Shown here piece after piece: positions 38,270 through 51,355 of a DNA stretch of 64,000 bases (the stretch's first letter is position 1; each line of letters opens with the position of its first letter). The position numbers and the translations under genes are program-made. Source of the stretch: Sclerotinia nivalis (taxonomy: Eukaryota; Ascomycota; Leotiomycetes; Helotiales; Sclerotiniaceae); assembly GCA_029531795.1 (NCBI GenBank), contig JAPEIS010000011.1:372001-436000 (forward strand). The letters run 5' to 3'. The notes beneath the pieces were generated by a model that searched no databases, was not told the origin of the DNA, and saw only the letters and a list, made by a program, of their open reading frames with translations.

Positions 38270-39450
38270 TATATCTTTTATTGAATTATCTAAAAGAATT
38301 CAATTCGTTTTCTATTATACTTTCACCTCCTTTCTTCAATCTTTCCAATTCGAATTTTCAAATTATAAATATATCGATATTCGATAATATTAAAGTTGAA
38401 GAGCTTTGGAATAAGATTAATATTGATTCAATATCTGAATTCAATTATTGCAATATATCAAATTCTGTATAGCTAAATATAATCAAAACTATTAAATGAA
38501 TCATTAGAGATCCAATTTACAAACCATTTGTTTTTTTTCATTATAATTCAATTGAAATTTAAGAGGAAAACTCAAATCTGGACAAATAACCATACCGATT
38601 TCAAAACTATCTTTGAAGATACCGAAATAGCTACTCAGGAAAACGAATTTGTTTTCATTAAAACCTTTCTAAATTGTTATTCTTCTTACAATAATGAAAA
38701 TACAGTTTAAAATGTAATGGATTCAATGAATTCATTTGTTTAAATTAAGAACGAAACCCTTGAGAAATACTATTCATGAACAAAGGATATTCAATACGAT
38801 ATAAAATTTAAAGATATTCCTACTTCTAAGAAAAACCTTGATGTTATTAATATAATTGTTTAAAAGAAACTAGTTCTTAATTTTATTAAAAAATTAATCG
38901 ATTCAACTTTTTGTAATCATTCTATTTCTAATAATACTATCTATTGATCTCTTGCCGAAAGTTATTATACGATTTAAAATATTAAAAGAAATATAAAGCT
39001 TCAAGATTCATTTACAAACAATAAAATTATCAAAGAATTTATAGATAGTATATCCAATACCAAATCTAAAGGTTTTATTAAAGAATAAAAATTCGAAGTT
39101 CTTTTCCAATAATTAAAATCGAAATCTACTTTCAAAAAGAATAGTTCGGAAGGAAACTACAATTCCAATAATTCTCGAAATCAAAATAGAGATGGAAATA
39201 ATAATCGCAATAATAATAATCGATAAGAATAGAACAATAACCTTCAATAGATCTTCAATTAAATCCGATAGGCCAATTTACTGAATCCAAAGATTTCGAA
39301 ACATTTCATTGTAAATGGTATAAAAGAATACAATCCAAGTAAAAAACCTTTCTATTTTGGTTATAAAGAATATAGGTATTTTAAGTTTGAATATACTGGA
39401 AATCCTTTATTAATATAACAACAAGTAATTCTTTGTATTATAATTTTATC
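38270..39450 (+). pseudogene. element E gag region
   Basis: Open stretches at 38281-38472 and 38528-38710 carry acidic, Ser/Asn-rich sequence typical of gag. An Asn/Arg-rich tail follows near 39160-39235, and near 39346-39400 FYFGYKEYRYFKFEY could be a knuckle whose Cys and His became Phe and Tyr. No capsid domain could be proved. Confidence 0.5.
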
Positions 39451-40639
39451 TAAGAGTATTATTATTAGTAATTTTTTTTATATTGCTATAGAAGATTGAT
39501 CTATAGAAAAATCTGATATCAATCAAATCGATACAATTAGTTCGAGAAAATCAGATCGAATTTGTATCAATTGTTATAAGAAATCAAAAATTGATAAAGA
39601 TATTTCCTTTCAATTAAATAATATTTATAATTCAGATACTACTTTTTATAATACTATTCCAAACAACGAATTCGATAGTTCTTCAGATTATTCAGATCAA
39701 GAATCCTTTAATAGTTCGATTAATTTCATACAAAAACTTGAATAAAGCTTTATTGAAAAAATTAATTTAGACGATATTGACGATGAAAAGATCTTGAGAA
39801 TGAGATTACTTTCTATACAATTGTTTTGCAATGAAAGAGATTCCGTTTTACTATTTCATCAGAATCTGAAGATATCTATCCTTCTTTTCAATCATAGAAA
39901 GAAATTCGTAAACAGAACAAGAATCTTTTTGTATTTTATACTTGTAGTTGAAACAAAAATACTATCCTTTAGATATTAATAATACTTTTACAATTACAAG
40001 TTTCTACTCTTTCTTCAGAAGTTTATCAAACTGAATCATTATTGCTGAAAGTTTGATTATCTATTTTTCCTTTTAAGTATACAATTTTTGTTAGCAATTG
40101 TAAGAGACATTTTAGAGATTCTAAATTACTCTCCAATATCGTTGGTAGACAAGGATAAAGACCAATAGATTATAAGATGTTCATACAATATTTCACATTA
40201 GATTTTGAAGGAATTAATCTTTTAGATTTTTGTTAGATCTTTTTGGACACTGTTAAGCATTTCAGATGTTTTATTATTCGAGAAAACTTAATTAGAAAGA
40301 AGAAACTAATAATTATTTATAAATCAAAAGTTTCTTTAATTCTTTCAATTTCAATTCAGAATAAAAATCAGGGTAATCCTGATCAAAACGATCAAAATAG
40401 TCAAAATAGTCAATTTGGTTAATTTGATCAATTTGGTCAATTAAATCAGAATTCAATTACGAACTCAGATCTTAAGCTAGTACATTCAACTCGATATGGA
40501 TTTATTCAGAATCATTTGATTCATTTTTCTTTTGATTAAATTCGATAGTATTTCTTTTATAAACAAAAGGATCCCAAATACAATCTATCAAGTTTCAATG
40601 TTTTCTTTAAGAACGATCGATAAGTAATTAGTCTAGAAA

Positions 40640-40907
40640 GGATTAATGTTATAGATTATCCAGCTATTCCGATTATTATTCGTATTGTAGACAAAGATCG
40701 TCCTTTCCGAATTAAGGGAATATATGTTTTGCTAGGATCACCTTCAATAGAGATCATTATAAATAAATCCAATTGTATAGTCGATTAGGGTTTTGATGGC
40801 AATATTGCTTTTTCTGCTTTCGTTGATCATTTAGATTTATATCGATATAAGATTCAATTCAATAGTAATATCTTTATAAGAATTGTTAATAGAACAGATA
40901 TAGATTT
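40640..40907 (+). pseudogene. element E protease region
   Basis: The frame contains YVLLGSPSIEIIINKSNCIVD followed by a TAG and GFDGNIAFSAF near 40710-40815, in the place and style of a retropepsin. The residue after the catalytic Asp is now a stop. Element C inserted at GATTT directly after it. Confidence 0.5.
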
Positions 40908-41070
40908 TATCACGGTGAGGGAAAAGGTATGTGTAGGTTTGATCTATTGTTGTACTACGAGGAGGAGAAGAAGGTCAAGGAGGTGATCTGACTATATAGA
41001 AGTGAGTGTATGTATATGTGCTTAAGGCATATATGATTATATGTAGGTGAAGGGAGATGAATCTATAACA
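40908..41070 (-). repeat. element C 3' LTR
   Basis: 163 bp. Many C/G positions of the mate are T/A here; the inner palindrome reads TATGTGCTTAAGGCATATATG and is no longer perfect. The pyrimidine run TTCCCTTTT at 41074-41082 beside it is the likely polypurine tract in element sense. Confidence 0.9.
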
Positions 41071-41889
41071 GTATTCCCTTTTCAAGAAATCTATTTGATC
41101 TCAAATGGATATTAAAAAATAAAGAAAAATAAAGAAAAAATACAGATCTCTTTTTTCAATTAGGTTTCTAAACAAAAAATGTATAATATCTTTTAATGAT
41201 ATTATATCTTTTATTGTTATAATATATAATATACCTTTAAACGAAATGAACAATCTTGGTGTAAATGGATCTTCGTAAAGTAAGTGTAGCAATCGCACTG
41301 TATAACTCCAATTGCAAATTCTATAGTTTCGGTTGTAATATAGTAGTATCGGGGTGTTTTAGGATCCAAATTGGTAGTTCTGGTTTTTTTAAATGAAAGC
41401 GATGATATTCGATAAGAATCTTTTCGTTATTCTTTAAGTTATTAACTAATTGCTAAATTGATGTGTAGTATTTCTATTTGATTAAATAATGATGGCTATT
41501 TTTATTGTGATTATCTAGAATTCCTTCAAATATCTATTTCTGAATAGGCTTATCCTTATTGTTGTTCTGTTTCAAAATTCTGTTCTGTGTAGTTAAGGAT
41601 TTTGATTTGTTAATTGTTGTTTAAATCGGAAAGTGAGGATTAATATGAATTGAAAGTAAAAGAGAATAATGAAAAACAAAAAAGATTTTAATGTTCTTAA
41701 ATAATTGAACAAGATAAATACAAAAATAAACTTTGATAATCTTATAAAAGTTGATTCATTTATCATTTAGCTTTTTTATTTTGTATGAAGTCTTTATATT
41801 CTTGGTATTGATAAAGACTTTCTGATTAATTGTATAACAAAATGAATCAGAGTGGTAACGGTTAGTATAGTTCTTATAAGTAGCAATTG

Positions 41890-42520
41890 TTTGTTATATA
41901 AAAATACAAAATTGTTTTAAGATATGTTTTATATAATTTGCGATTCTATTATTTTTAAAGAATTTCTGTTTTTGTATTAGAGTTATATTTAATGGGTAAG
42001 GTTTATTAAGTTCAATACCTAGATATAGATTAAAACTATAATTGATGAAAAAAGGCAAATAATTAGTTGTTTCAGAAACCAAATTATTAAATACAAATTT
42101 GGTTAAGGGTAATCAATTCAATCAATCGTTTTGATAATAGTTAACAAAAGTTTGTAAATATTACTTTAGAATCGAGTTAATATATTCAGTCTGATTATTT
42201 ATTTGAGGATAAAAAACTGAAGAATGTTTTAAGATAATTCCTAATTGCTTTAAGAGTTGTAATCAGAATCCTGATATGAATTGTATTCCCCGATCGGAAA
42301 TAATATTGTTCGAAAGTCCATAAAGTGTATAGATATAATTGATAAAAGTATTGATTAATTCCTTTGTTATTAATGTATATATACCAATGAAATGTTTTAT
42401 TTTGATTAGTTTGTAGATTATTATCAAAATATATTTATAGGTAGAATTATAATGAGTGTAATTCGGGAGCGGTATAATATAATCAATTGAGATATCAGAT
42501 TATATACGAAAAGGGATAGG
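41890..42520 (-). pseudogene. element C integrase (remnant)
   Basis: The core block with ISDRGIQF-type sequence lies at about 42260-42310, and the post-core open frame 41894-42082 has FFINYSFNLYLGIELNKPYP, the counterpart of element A 13705-13899. The region 41083-41890 should hold the integrase C-terminus but shows no clear motif. Confidence 0.7.
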
Positions 42521-42899
42521 CAATGGTTTCAAAAATCCGGGAGGCGTTGATTTAAACGATTTGATACGAATACAAAGTTCGCAGATTTTTATATAAAATA
42601 TGATCTCCAAATATATATTAGGCTATTAATATATATAAAAAACAAAATCGATTGTTTTAATTTGACCAAAATGGCTAATAGAATTAGAAGAATGAATTCG
42701 ATAAATAATTTGGAGTTTGAATTCATTGTTTAATAGAATCCAAATTTTATCCCGGTAGTAAATTCTATTATTTTGGATGGAATAATTTTGTATAACGATC
42801 TGGAGGGTTTTATAATACTCTTTTGATCATTTAATTATTGATAGGTTATTAAGAGTATAGATAAGTTGATTTGCGATATCGGATCTAATATATACTGTA

Positions 42900-44300
42900 T
42901 CGATTAAGGTATCAATTGGTTGGTTGTAGAATAGTACTATTGTCTTCACTGATGCCAAATTGATATATTTAATCAAATCCTTATAAAGGTCGTTGTCAAA
43001 ACGATTTTAAGAGAGGATAATATGTTTTCGATTCTTTAGATGTTCATTGTTTAAATCAAAGTGATACAATTGATCTTTGTATTTTCTATTTAATGTGTTT
43101 GATTGAATAGCTTTGTTTTTTGATCAATAAATTATACGGAAATTATATTGAAATAGAAATTCAGATTATCGTATTTGCTATTGATTAAAAGCTTTTGTAA
43201 TCATAAAATATTCGAGATTTTTGTAATCAATAAGAATCTCGAACTTTTTTTGTAAGTTTTAAAGTTCTGGATGTTATTCTTTCATTGTTTTGATAATAGC
43301 GAGTAGTTCTTTATTATAGATTTTATAATTGCATTTTGCTGTTATATACTTAAATAAAAAGTAAGTGATTAGATGCAAAACATTATTATTATTGTATTGC
43401 AAAAGAATTCCTTCTGAAATTCAATCGGAAGTATTGATTTCCAAAATAGTTTTTTGTTTGTAATCAAAGTATGCCAAAACCGGTGTTATTGTGAAAGCTC
43501 TTTTTAAAATGTCAAAAGCCTTTATATAATTTGCAGTCTAATCCTATATAATATTCTTTCGCAAGAGATTGTTGAAAGAACAACAAATCTTTGAAAAATC
43601 TTTTATAAAACGTTGATAGAAATTAATGAAACCGAGAAATCGTTATAAATCTTTTATATATAAAAGCAATTCCCAAGATATAATAGTTATGATTTTTTCT
43701 TGATTCATTTCGATGCCTTCGATTATAATAATAAGATTCAAATACTTTGTCTTTGTAGTTTCGAATTTGCATTTATTAATATCAATTTGTAATCCAGTAT
43801 TTATTAACTTTTGAATTATTTAATGGATATGTTTTTTATGCTTTATAGGATTATTGGAGTAGATTAGGATGTTATCGAGATATACAGTGTAATATTTATC
43901 TAATTTATCGAAAAGTATATAATTGATATAATGTTAGAACGATATAGGTATATTATAGAGATCGAAAGGTATAATTAAAGATTCAAAAAGACCAAAACGA
44001 ATAATGAATATAGTTTTCCATTCATTTTTTTTGGCAATTCGTAATTTGTTGAATGTTGTAATGATATTAAGTTTGGTGTAAATTTTTGTATTATAAAGAG
44101 TGTTTAGTGTTTCGCGAATGATAGATAATGGATAACGATTCTTTATAATAATATTATTTAGTTTTCGATAATCTTGATAAATATGGATTCCTTTTTTCGG
44201 TTTAGCAATTAATAATAAAGGAGAGGTGTATTATAATCTCGATTCCTGAATGAATTTTTTGGAGAAATTATTATTAAGCTATTTGTATATTATTATTAAC
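42900..44300 (-). pseudogene. element C reverse transcriptase and RNase H (dead)
   Basis: VYLDNILIYS near 43870-43890 on - is the YLDD box with the second Asp changed to Asn. KTKYLNLII and FLGFINFYQRFIKDFSKI follow as in gypsy RTs. RNase H has [14 protein letters not shown] at about 43290. Stops come from Gln and Trp codons. Confidence 0.8.
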
Positions 44301-45484
44301 TTTATTGACGATAAAGAGCGGTTTTTGAAATAAAATAGTTCTTTATTGGATATCAATTCAATTTTGTGATCCCAGATTCGACAAGGCAGCAATTTATCTG
44401 TATAATATGAAAGGAAGGTAGAAAGTTTGTTTTATAATTATATAGGAAATCTTTGTTGTATTTGATTATTATTAAAAAGAGGTTTGTTGATTAAAAATTT
44501 GTCGATATTAGTTTTAGAAATCTTTTGCAAATGGAGCGGTTTGTAATAATTGTATATAAACTCATAAAGTTGTGATAGGGTTTTAGAGAGTATCTTTATT
44601 ATATTGTTTTGCCTTTGTAAAATCGATCGAAAATCTTTTTTTGTAAGTGTCGAAGATAATATAGTTTGTTGTAGATGATCTTACTCAATAGTTTTCTATA
44701 CAATATCCAATTTATTTTATATCAATCGGATAGCTTGAATATTATTTTGTTGATAAAACGAAACAAAGTTAAAAGTTTGTAATCAATGAATATTATCTAT
44801 ATTTGGGCTTGTATTTTTGTAAATAGATATAGGGAGTTCTTTAATAGAAAGCGAAAGCAAACGGTTTTTTGGATTGTGAATAGGCTGATACTGATTTGCA
44901 ATCTTTAAGATCAATTTTGGATATGGACAATTGGAAATCATTTGTATTTGATTATTTGGTTTTCTGTAATGCTTTATTCGATAATGATTTATATTAGGTG
45001 TTAGATTTTATTGAAATTCGAGATCAATAGAAGAATCGTTAGATTGTAATATATAATCTTCATTTGGTATCTTTTCAATAAAAGGTTTTTTATAAGAAAT
45101 TCTTTTAAAAGTAGAAAATATTTGAATAGATGAATAATCAATATCGTTCTTTGGATAATCCTTGATATATGGAGAATGGTATTTATAAATTGTACATTTA
45201 GCTTTTATATCAAGATTGGTAAGGAATTTATTTAAAGGTTCAATAGTATCAATGATTTGTTATAGAGTAACTTTTGTTAGATTTTTTTGTTTTTTGATCG
45301 AAGATGGGATCGTTAATGTAGTAACTAGCTCTAAATTATAATATATCAAGTAATTGGAAGTGTAATAGTTTGAAGAGAATATTAAACTTATCTTTATTTA
45401 ATTGATAGTAGGATTGTAGTATTGTAATTATAGTAAGCCAAAGATTAATAATGTCTTTAATAAAAACTGAATAATATAAAAAGA

Positions 45485-45772
45485 TTAATACTTATAATGA
45501 TCTTTTATAGCGATTTCTATTATAAAATATTTTATAATTCTATCGATGATTTTTTCATCAACAAATCGGAGTTCGTAAGGATGAGGTAAGAGTTGTATTT
45601 TAATATTGTATTTGAAAACAAAAGAACGATTAGTAAAGGTTTCTTTAAAGTATTTATTATCAATGAGATTTGTAACAATAAAGGGATTTTCATATGCAAG
45701 GAATATAGTGGTTTTAATAAGTAGAGATTTGCTATTTATAAAGTTGAATTGTAATGGCTTATCTTTATCCAT
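45485..45772 (-). pseudogene. element C protease region (dead)
   Basis: A 95-codon open frame. FIVTNLIDNKYFKETFTNRSFVFKYNI carries the retropepsin start, with D-S-G altered to D-N-K, and is followed by a conserved YELRFVD block and DRIIKYFIIEIAIKDHY, the flap side shared with element A. Confidence 0.7.
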
Positions 45773-45930
45773 TCCTCGATTTACCTTTTTGCCCTTAGTA
45801 TTCTTCTACAAACGATTTTTTGTAAAGGTTAATCTTTTCCTTATTCGAAATTTTCCTTGATTGAATTGGGTATAAAGATAACCTTCTTTGACTCGATATA
45901 GTTTTGCCATTGTACCTGATTCAGGTACTG

Positions 45931-46143
45931 TATCACGGAGGCAGCAGACAGGATAATAGAAATCATTTTTATTGATAAGATATAGTTCGAAGAGCTACGT
46001 TTCTATAGAAGGAACGGTTCCTTAAATACATTTATGTGTAATGCTAGCCCCGACCGGGGCTAGCCTACATTTATCCGAGGTCCGACTCCTACGGGTCGGA
46101 ACCCGAGTAGTCTCTGTATACTATATACGGGGATCTTGTAACA
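45931..46143 (-). repeat. B4 3' LTR
   Basis: 213 bp. GCTAGCCCCG-ac-CGGGGCTAGC at 46042-46063 is perfect. The run TCCCCTTTCTT at 46147-46157 beside it is the polypurine tract in element sense. Confidence 0.92.
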
Positions 46144-46159
46144 ATATCCCCTTTCTTAG

Positions 46160-46400
46160 GGTCGAACTCTGTTGAGACGATTAGGGGGACTAGGTTTATT
46201 TGGATAACGATAGTGATAATTACGGATCAATTCTTGAGTATTCTTCAAATACTCTATAGGCTCTTCGGTAAGTGTATCATAGCTTATCTATCGGATAGTA
46301 TACTTCAGGCGGGGATCATTACGGTTTCGATATTCCTATCGGGAATCCAGGACTTCCTTTATATCGAATTGCTTAATGCCTTCAACTTCGATAGGAAGGG
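46160..46400 (-). pseudogene. B4 chromodomain
   Basis: On - the frame reads FDIKEVLDSR, then LKYTIR-stop-ISYD and [24 protein letters not shown]. This follows the chromodomain plan, with a YEVExILDxR start, a hydrophobic-W-x-GY strand and an EPxxNLxNAxELIxxFHxxHPxxP helix. Known for the class: integrase-linked chromodomains of chromoviruses bind methylated histone H3 and steer integration into heterochromatin. Confidence 0.75.
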
Positions 46401-46599
46401 GAGGCGGATTGTGTTGATCGGGGACAGGGTCATCATTGGCGGGATACAACAAATTAATATGAAAGATCGGATGATTTCTTATAAAAGTAAGAAGCTTCAG
46501 TTTGTAAGTGTATGAGTTTATATTCTTCAGAATTCGAAAGGGATCTAAGTTCTTTCAATCTAGTTTCTTTTGGGGACGAAGAGTTCGGATATTCTTAGT

Positions 46600-47895
46600 A
46601 TTAAGCTAGACTAGATCTTCAGGCTGGTATCGATGGGCAGGTGAACGATGGGAATCGGTATTCTTCGAATAGCAGGCTTGATTAGCAATCAGTTCGGTCT
46701 TCAGGTGATCGATAATCGATTTCATCTTTTTGACGAATTCTTTAGTGTTTAGGACTCTAGAGCGATCGGAGAGTGCGGCAGGTTCGAAACCTATTCGGGG
46801 ATGGAAACCGTAATTGGCAAAGAATGGCGATAGGCAGGAGCTTTCGGATCAAATAAAGTTAATCGAGAATTCGGCGATCGATAGTTATTCGGATTAGTTG
46901 TTCTGTAGGTAGGATATATACAAGCGAAAATATTGTTCGAGTATTGTGTTTGCCCTTTCCGTTTATCTATCGATTTCAGGATGATAAACTGTCGATAGTT
47001 TCGAAACAGTATTTAATCGTTTACAGATATACTTTCAAAAGTCAGAGATAAATTGAGCTCTATGATCGGATATAATGGTTTGTAATAGACCGTAGAGCTT
47101 CTATATATGCTTCAAGAACAGACGGGAGATTTCTTTGGAGTTATAGATTCTTCGATAGAATAGAAAATACTTTATTTTGGTCAATCGATCGATTACAATA
47201 AATATCGTATCGTATCTAGAGCTTTTCGGAAGATGAATAATGAAATCGATTGAGATATCTCTTCAGGTTTGTTGTAGGATCGGGAGAGGGTGTAAGACTT
47301 CTTTTTGTTCTTTATAGTTCGGGGCGGCTCGGTGGCAATTATGACAATTACGCACCCAACAGGAAACGTAATCGTAATATCCAGGCCAATAGTAGTTTCG
47401 GGAAAGCAGTTCGAAGATATAAATACAATGCAAATATTCGATAATAGGGGAATCGTAAATTATTCGAAGGAGTTTTGCTTTCAAAGGATCGTAATTAGGA
47501 ATATAAAGCTTTTTATGATAATATAATAAATCATTATTTATAGTATATTCAGATAACATGATATACAGATGTCTAATAATATTTTTTTTTAAAGCCTTTA
47601 AGATCGATAGCGGAAACGGATCGAATAGGTAAACTTCAGCGAATAAGAGTTTCAATTCTTCAGGGGGTTCCAATTGTATAGATTCAGACAATTGGACAGG
47701 GATTGGGTTATCGGATATCGCAGGTAGTTCAGGTTCACAGGCAAATAATCCAGGTTCGCAGACAGATGGTTCGGGATTGCGAACAAACGATAGGGTATCG
47801 GTACAGATTTGGCTACAGATTGTAATCGCGAAACGGACTTTCTTCTTTGGTTTAACAATAGGAAATAGATCTGTATCTAGATTTTCGATTTTCAA
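46600..47895 (-). pseudogene. B4 integrase (210-codon open start, then stops)
   Basis: The open frame 47263-47895 covers the pre-integrase region and the zinc domain: FELLSRNYYWPGYYDYV followed by CHNC (normally H-x-H then C-x2-C). The core follows near 46940-47230 with IDRLTKIKYF-type and ISDHRAQFISDF-type blocks. The post-core region has NYGFHPRIGFEPAALSDRSR near 46780-46830. Confidence 0.85.
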
Positions 47896-47999
47896 AACAA
47901 TCTAATTTTGATAAAGGAGGTATTCATCTCCCTCTTTAAACAAATCCTTTGATCTCCTAATCAGAGCATCGGGTTTCGCTTCTTGCTTTCCGGGACAAT

Positions 48000-48560
48000 A
48001 TATAATCTTGAAATTGAAACGGAACAAAAATTCAGATCAACGGATTTGACAATAGTTCAATAGCTTTGTTATCGTAAAGTACTCCAGATTCTTATAATCC
48101 GTAATAATCTTAATCGGGAAAGAAACATTTTCTAATTCGGATCGTTATTTTTCGAAACAATAGATAATTGCCAATAATTCTTTATCATAAATCTTATAGT
48201 TATATTTTGCAATCGAATGTTTCTTTGAGAAATATATAACAGATTTCAGAATTCCATTGTTATTGTATTAGGAGAGGACTCTAACAGATATATAATCCGA
48301 TACATCCATCTCTAGGATTATATCTTTCTTCCAATCGAAAGAGGCTAATACAGATACCACTGTAAATACAGCTTTCAAACTCGAGAACGATTTCTCACAA
48401 CCAGGATCCCATTGGAAAGCTATATCCTTCTTGATCAGGTTTACTATCAGGCGAATGATCGAGGAGAAGTCGCAAATAAAGCATCGATAGAAATTGCTAA
48501 ACCCTATAAACATTTGTACATCCATCAGATTCTTTGGCGTTTTCCAATCAATTATCATCT
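48000..48560 (-). pseudogene. B4 RNase H (remnant)
   Basis: The open frame 48268-48558 reads through the RT connection (FIGFSNFYRCFICDFS) into FDWKKDIILEMDVSDYISVRVLS, which holds the first RNase H Asp as EMD. The later block with YDKELLAI is near 48165-48190. Confidence 0.8.
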
Positions 48561-48589
48561 TAATCTTGACTAAGTCTATTCGGATCCCC

Positions 48590-49368
48590 TCTCAGCCTAC
48601 AATTAAACCCAGGAATTTCGTTTCAGGTTTCAGGAATTCGTATTTCAACAGATTGGTATATAATCCGGCTTTCCGTAAAGCATCTAGTACCTTTTGTATA
48701 TACTTTATATATTCAAAACAGATCTTATTATAAATCAGAATATCATTCAGGTAAGCAATGTAGAATATATCCAAATATTCTTTTAAAATATCGTTGATAA
48801 ATCATTAAAACATTATTGGAACTCTAATCAATTCGAACAATATGATCAAGGTTTCAAATAGACCGAATCGGGTACGGAATACAGTTAAATATTCTTGTCC
48901 TTTTTTGATTCGGATATTATTGAAGATTGAGATGATATCTATTTTTGTAAAATACTTTATCTCTTTCAGATTATTCAAAGACTCTTTGATTAAAGATAAT
49001 GGATATCGGTCTTTCATAAATAGGTTATTCAATATACGATAGTCTATACAGAATCGAAGACCACTATTGGGTTTCTTAACAAATAAGATAGGCAAAGCGG
49101 AAGCAAAGGAATTCGATCGGATAAATCCTTTTGCTAAGTTTTCCTTTAACCATTCTTGCAAAGCTTTCAATTCGTCCCGAGATATTGAATACAGAGCTCC
49201 AAACGATAGCTTAGCCCTATCTTGCAGTCGGATATCATAATCGTATGGGTGATACGGAGGTAGTTTGTTAACATTATATAGAAAAAATATATCGATCCAC
49301 GAACGGAATTCAGAAGGCAGGTTTTCGGGAGTAGGGTTTTCTTTTTTCTTCAGGATTCGATCTATCAA
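48590..49368 (-). pseudogene. B4 reverse transcriptase (dead)
   Basis: A 187-codon open frame (48805-49368) from the pre-RT region through LQEWLKENLAKGFIRSNS, FVKKPNSGLRFCIDYRILNN, DRYPLSLIKESL, FTKIDIISIFNN and FRTRFGLFETLI. After a short break it continues with FYIAYLNDILIYNK, where YLDD has become YLND, and TNLLKYEFLKPETKFLG. Motif order and spacing are those of Ty3/gypsy RT. It would be almost intact but for the catalytic Asp and two breaks. Confidence 0.9.
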
Positions 49369-49737
49369 ATCGATACTAGCTTGGAATATCTTGTAGCTTC
49401 GACGGATATATATCGAACAAACTCGGATTGAAATATTTGCTATATTTCTTTTCTTTAGTACTTCAAAACGAAACGGTAGATAAATAAGATGGACTTTGAT
49501 AGGGATATCGGATAGGGCTCGGATACTCGATAATTATACAGACATATTACAGGACTTTCGATAGAACTCGTTATCAAAGCGAAAGGTATTGGATACGAAT
49601 CCGATATAGAGATTATACTTCTTTAACCAGACCAACCTCAAAACAATCAGATAATAAACTAATTCAATAATGTAGATTTTCGATCTTTTCTTATAATAAT
49701 CATTGATTTGCAGATCAATTAGAATATAACGATCCAT

Positions 49738-49960
49738 TCAGTTTTCGAGTAGTATTTTTCTATCGAATCCAATAACTTCGAACAGGATAGGTAATTTGTA
49801 TATTAAGAGTTTGGTAGTTTCTATCCAACTTCGGTTTGCGAAAGTATATCCTTCGTATCCGCTATTCACTATAGCGTAAATGGGATAAGATTGATCAAGT
49901 GTTGATAAAACAGTAATAAACAATATTATCAGATTTATTCGATTATTTGTTTCTTCAACA
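49738..49960 (-). pseudogene. B4 protease region (dead)
   Basis: The open frame contains IYAIVNSGYEGYTFANRSW. Retropepsins carry D-[ST]-G here; the catalytic Asp is Asn while Ser-Gly is kept. It is the counterpart of the same block in B1, B2 and B3, each with a different lesion. Confidence 0.8.
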
Positions 49961-50179
49961 AAAGATAAACCTTGAATTATAGTAACGGATAGATATAATA
50001 TATATAAGGCTTTCGTTTGACAACGATTTATACCAGGCAGATTCTGTTTCCCGAATTCGGGAAGCCGGGAGGGGACAGATTATACAGTGACATAGCATAT
50101 AATTGAATCTGATCGGAAGATAAAATAAAAGATAACAAAGCAAGACTAGTAAAGCTAACTCTAATTTATACAGGACGAT

Positions 50180-51340
50180 TATTTGGGAACGGGTAGTCTT
50201 TCATACAGTAATCGACAGATCCACAACGGAAGCATTCCCCTCGTTCGCATCTATTAGTATATCTTTGGAAATTGAGATCCATTGGATCTCCAGTAGATAT
50301 AATCATAACGGGAGCAGCAAATCGAATAGTAGAATTCGGAGATAAAGCAAAAGTACAATTAATAGGATTCAGATTTTAAATAGTAGTACAGGGTGACGGG
50401 ACGATTGGGTTACGATCGAAACCGGTCAGTCCTATCAGGTACAGACAGCGATTCTCCAATATCTGCACGAAAACAACGAATACATCGATACTATCTATAG
50501 AAAGTTTAACAATAACAATCTGATTCTTCAATTTACTCGACAGAACTTATTCTAATAGAATAACCAGGGTACTGTTATCGTCGGCCATCCCGGCTTCCAA
50601 TACTAGTCTTTGGAACTCAGTATAGAAGACATAGAACGATTGGTTCCTCTATTTCAGATTGATCAGAAGTTTCCAGGCTTCGGCTCGTTTGTTCTGGTTT
50701 CCATAAGCTCTTTTCAGTATTTGCAATAGATCCTCATAATCGGCAAGTTTAACAAATTGTCCTTTGATATTATACAATCGAATTTGCACAACAGCAGGTC
50801 CAATTAATCTTCCAGTTACATAAGTCAAATGGGAATGCAGGGAAGTGAAGTGGTCGGAATTGGTATACATTTTATTTTGTATTTGATCGACAAATCGATC
50901 AAGATCGATTTTCGTTCTATCAAACGGTACAGGATCAGGTACCTTCTTACTCAATTGAGGTTTCGATAGAACAAGAGCAACAGTTGGAATTGTAACAGGA
51001 GTCAAAGGCGAGGGGTCGATCAGATCGGTAGGGATTGAAACAGACGGGACAATAGAGATGGGATGGAGTTGAGTTAGATAGGTAATCAATCTATCGTTCT
51101 CCTCTTTCCATCATATAAATATAGTTTTCTCGATTTGCAAATCGAGAGTAAGCTTTTGAATTACAGATTGCAGATCAGTCATTTCTGTTTCCATTCTTAT
51201 ACTGAATTCGTAAAGGGAGGTAAAGTAACAATATCAGATCGCAATATCATTGGCTATAGCGGTAACGAATTCTTCGGGGGAGCCGGGCTGGCTAGGCGGA
51301 TGCGGACGGGATGATATTGTAGAAATGTCAGTACAGATAG
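50180..51340 (-). pseudogene. B4 gag (nearly open)
   Basis: N-terminal Pro/Ser-rich sequence from about 51340, a coiled-coil-like stretch (METEMTDLQSVIQKLTLDLQ) near 51110-51190, then an open capsid frame at 50649-51089 containing FDRTKIDLDRFVDQIQNKMY. The knuckle at about 50188-50235 reads ECFRCGSVDYCMKDY: C-x2-C-x4-H-x4-C with the His and the last Cys changed to Tyr. In cell biology terms this is the capsid and nucleocapsid of the virus-like particle. Confidence 0.85.
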
Positions 51341-51355
51341 AAAGGAGTTACGTAG

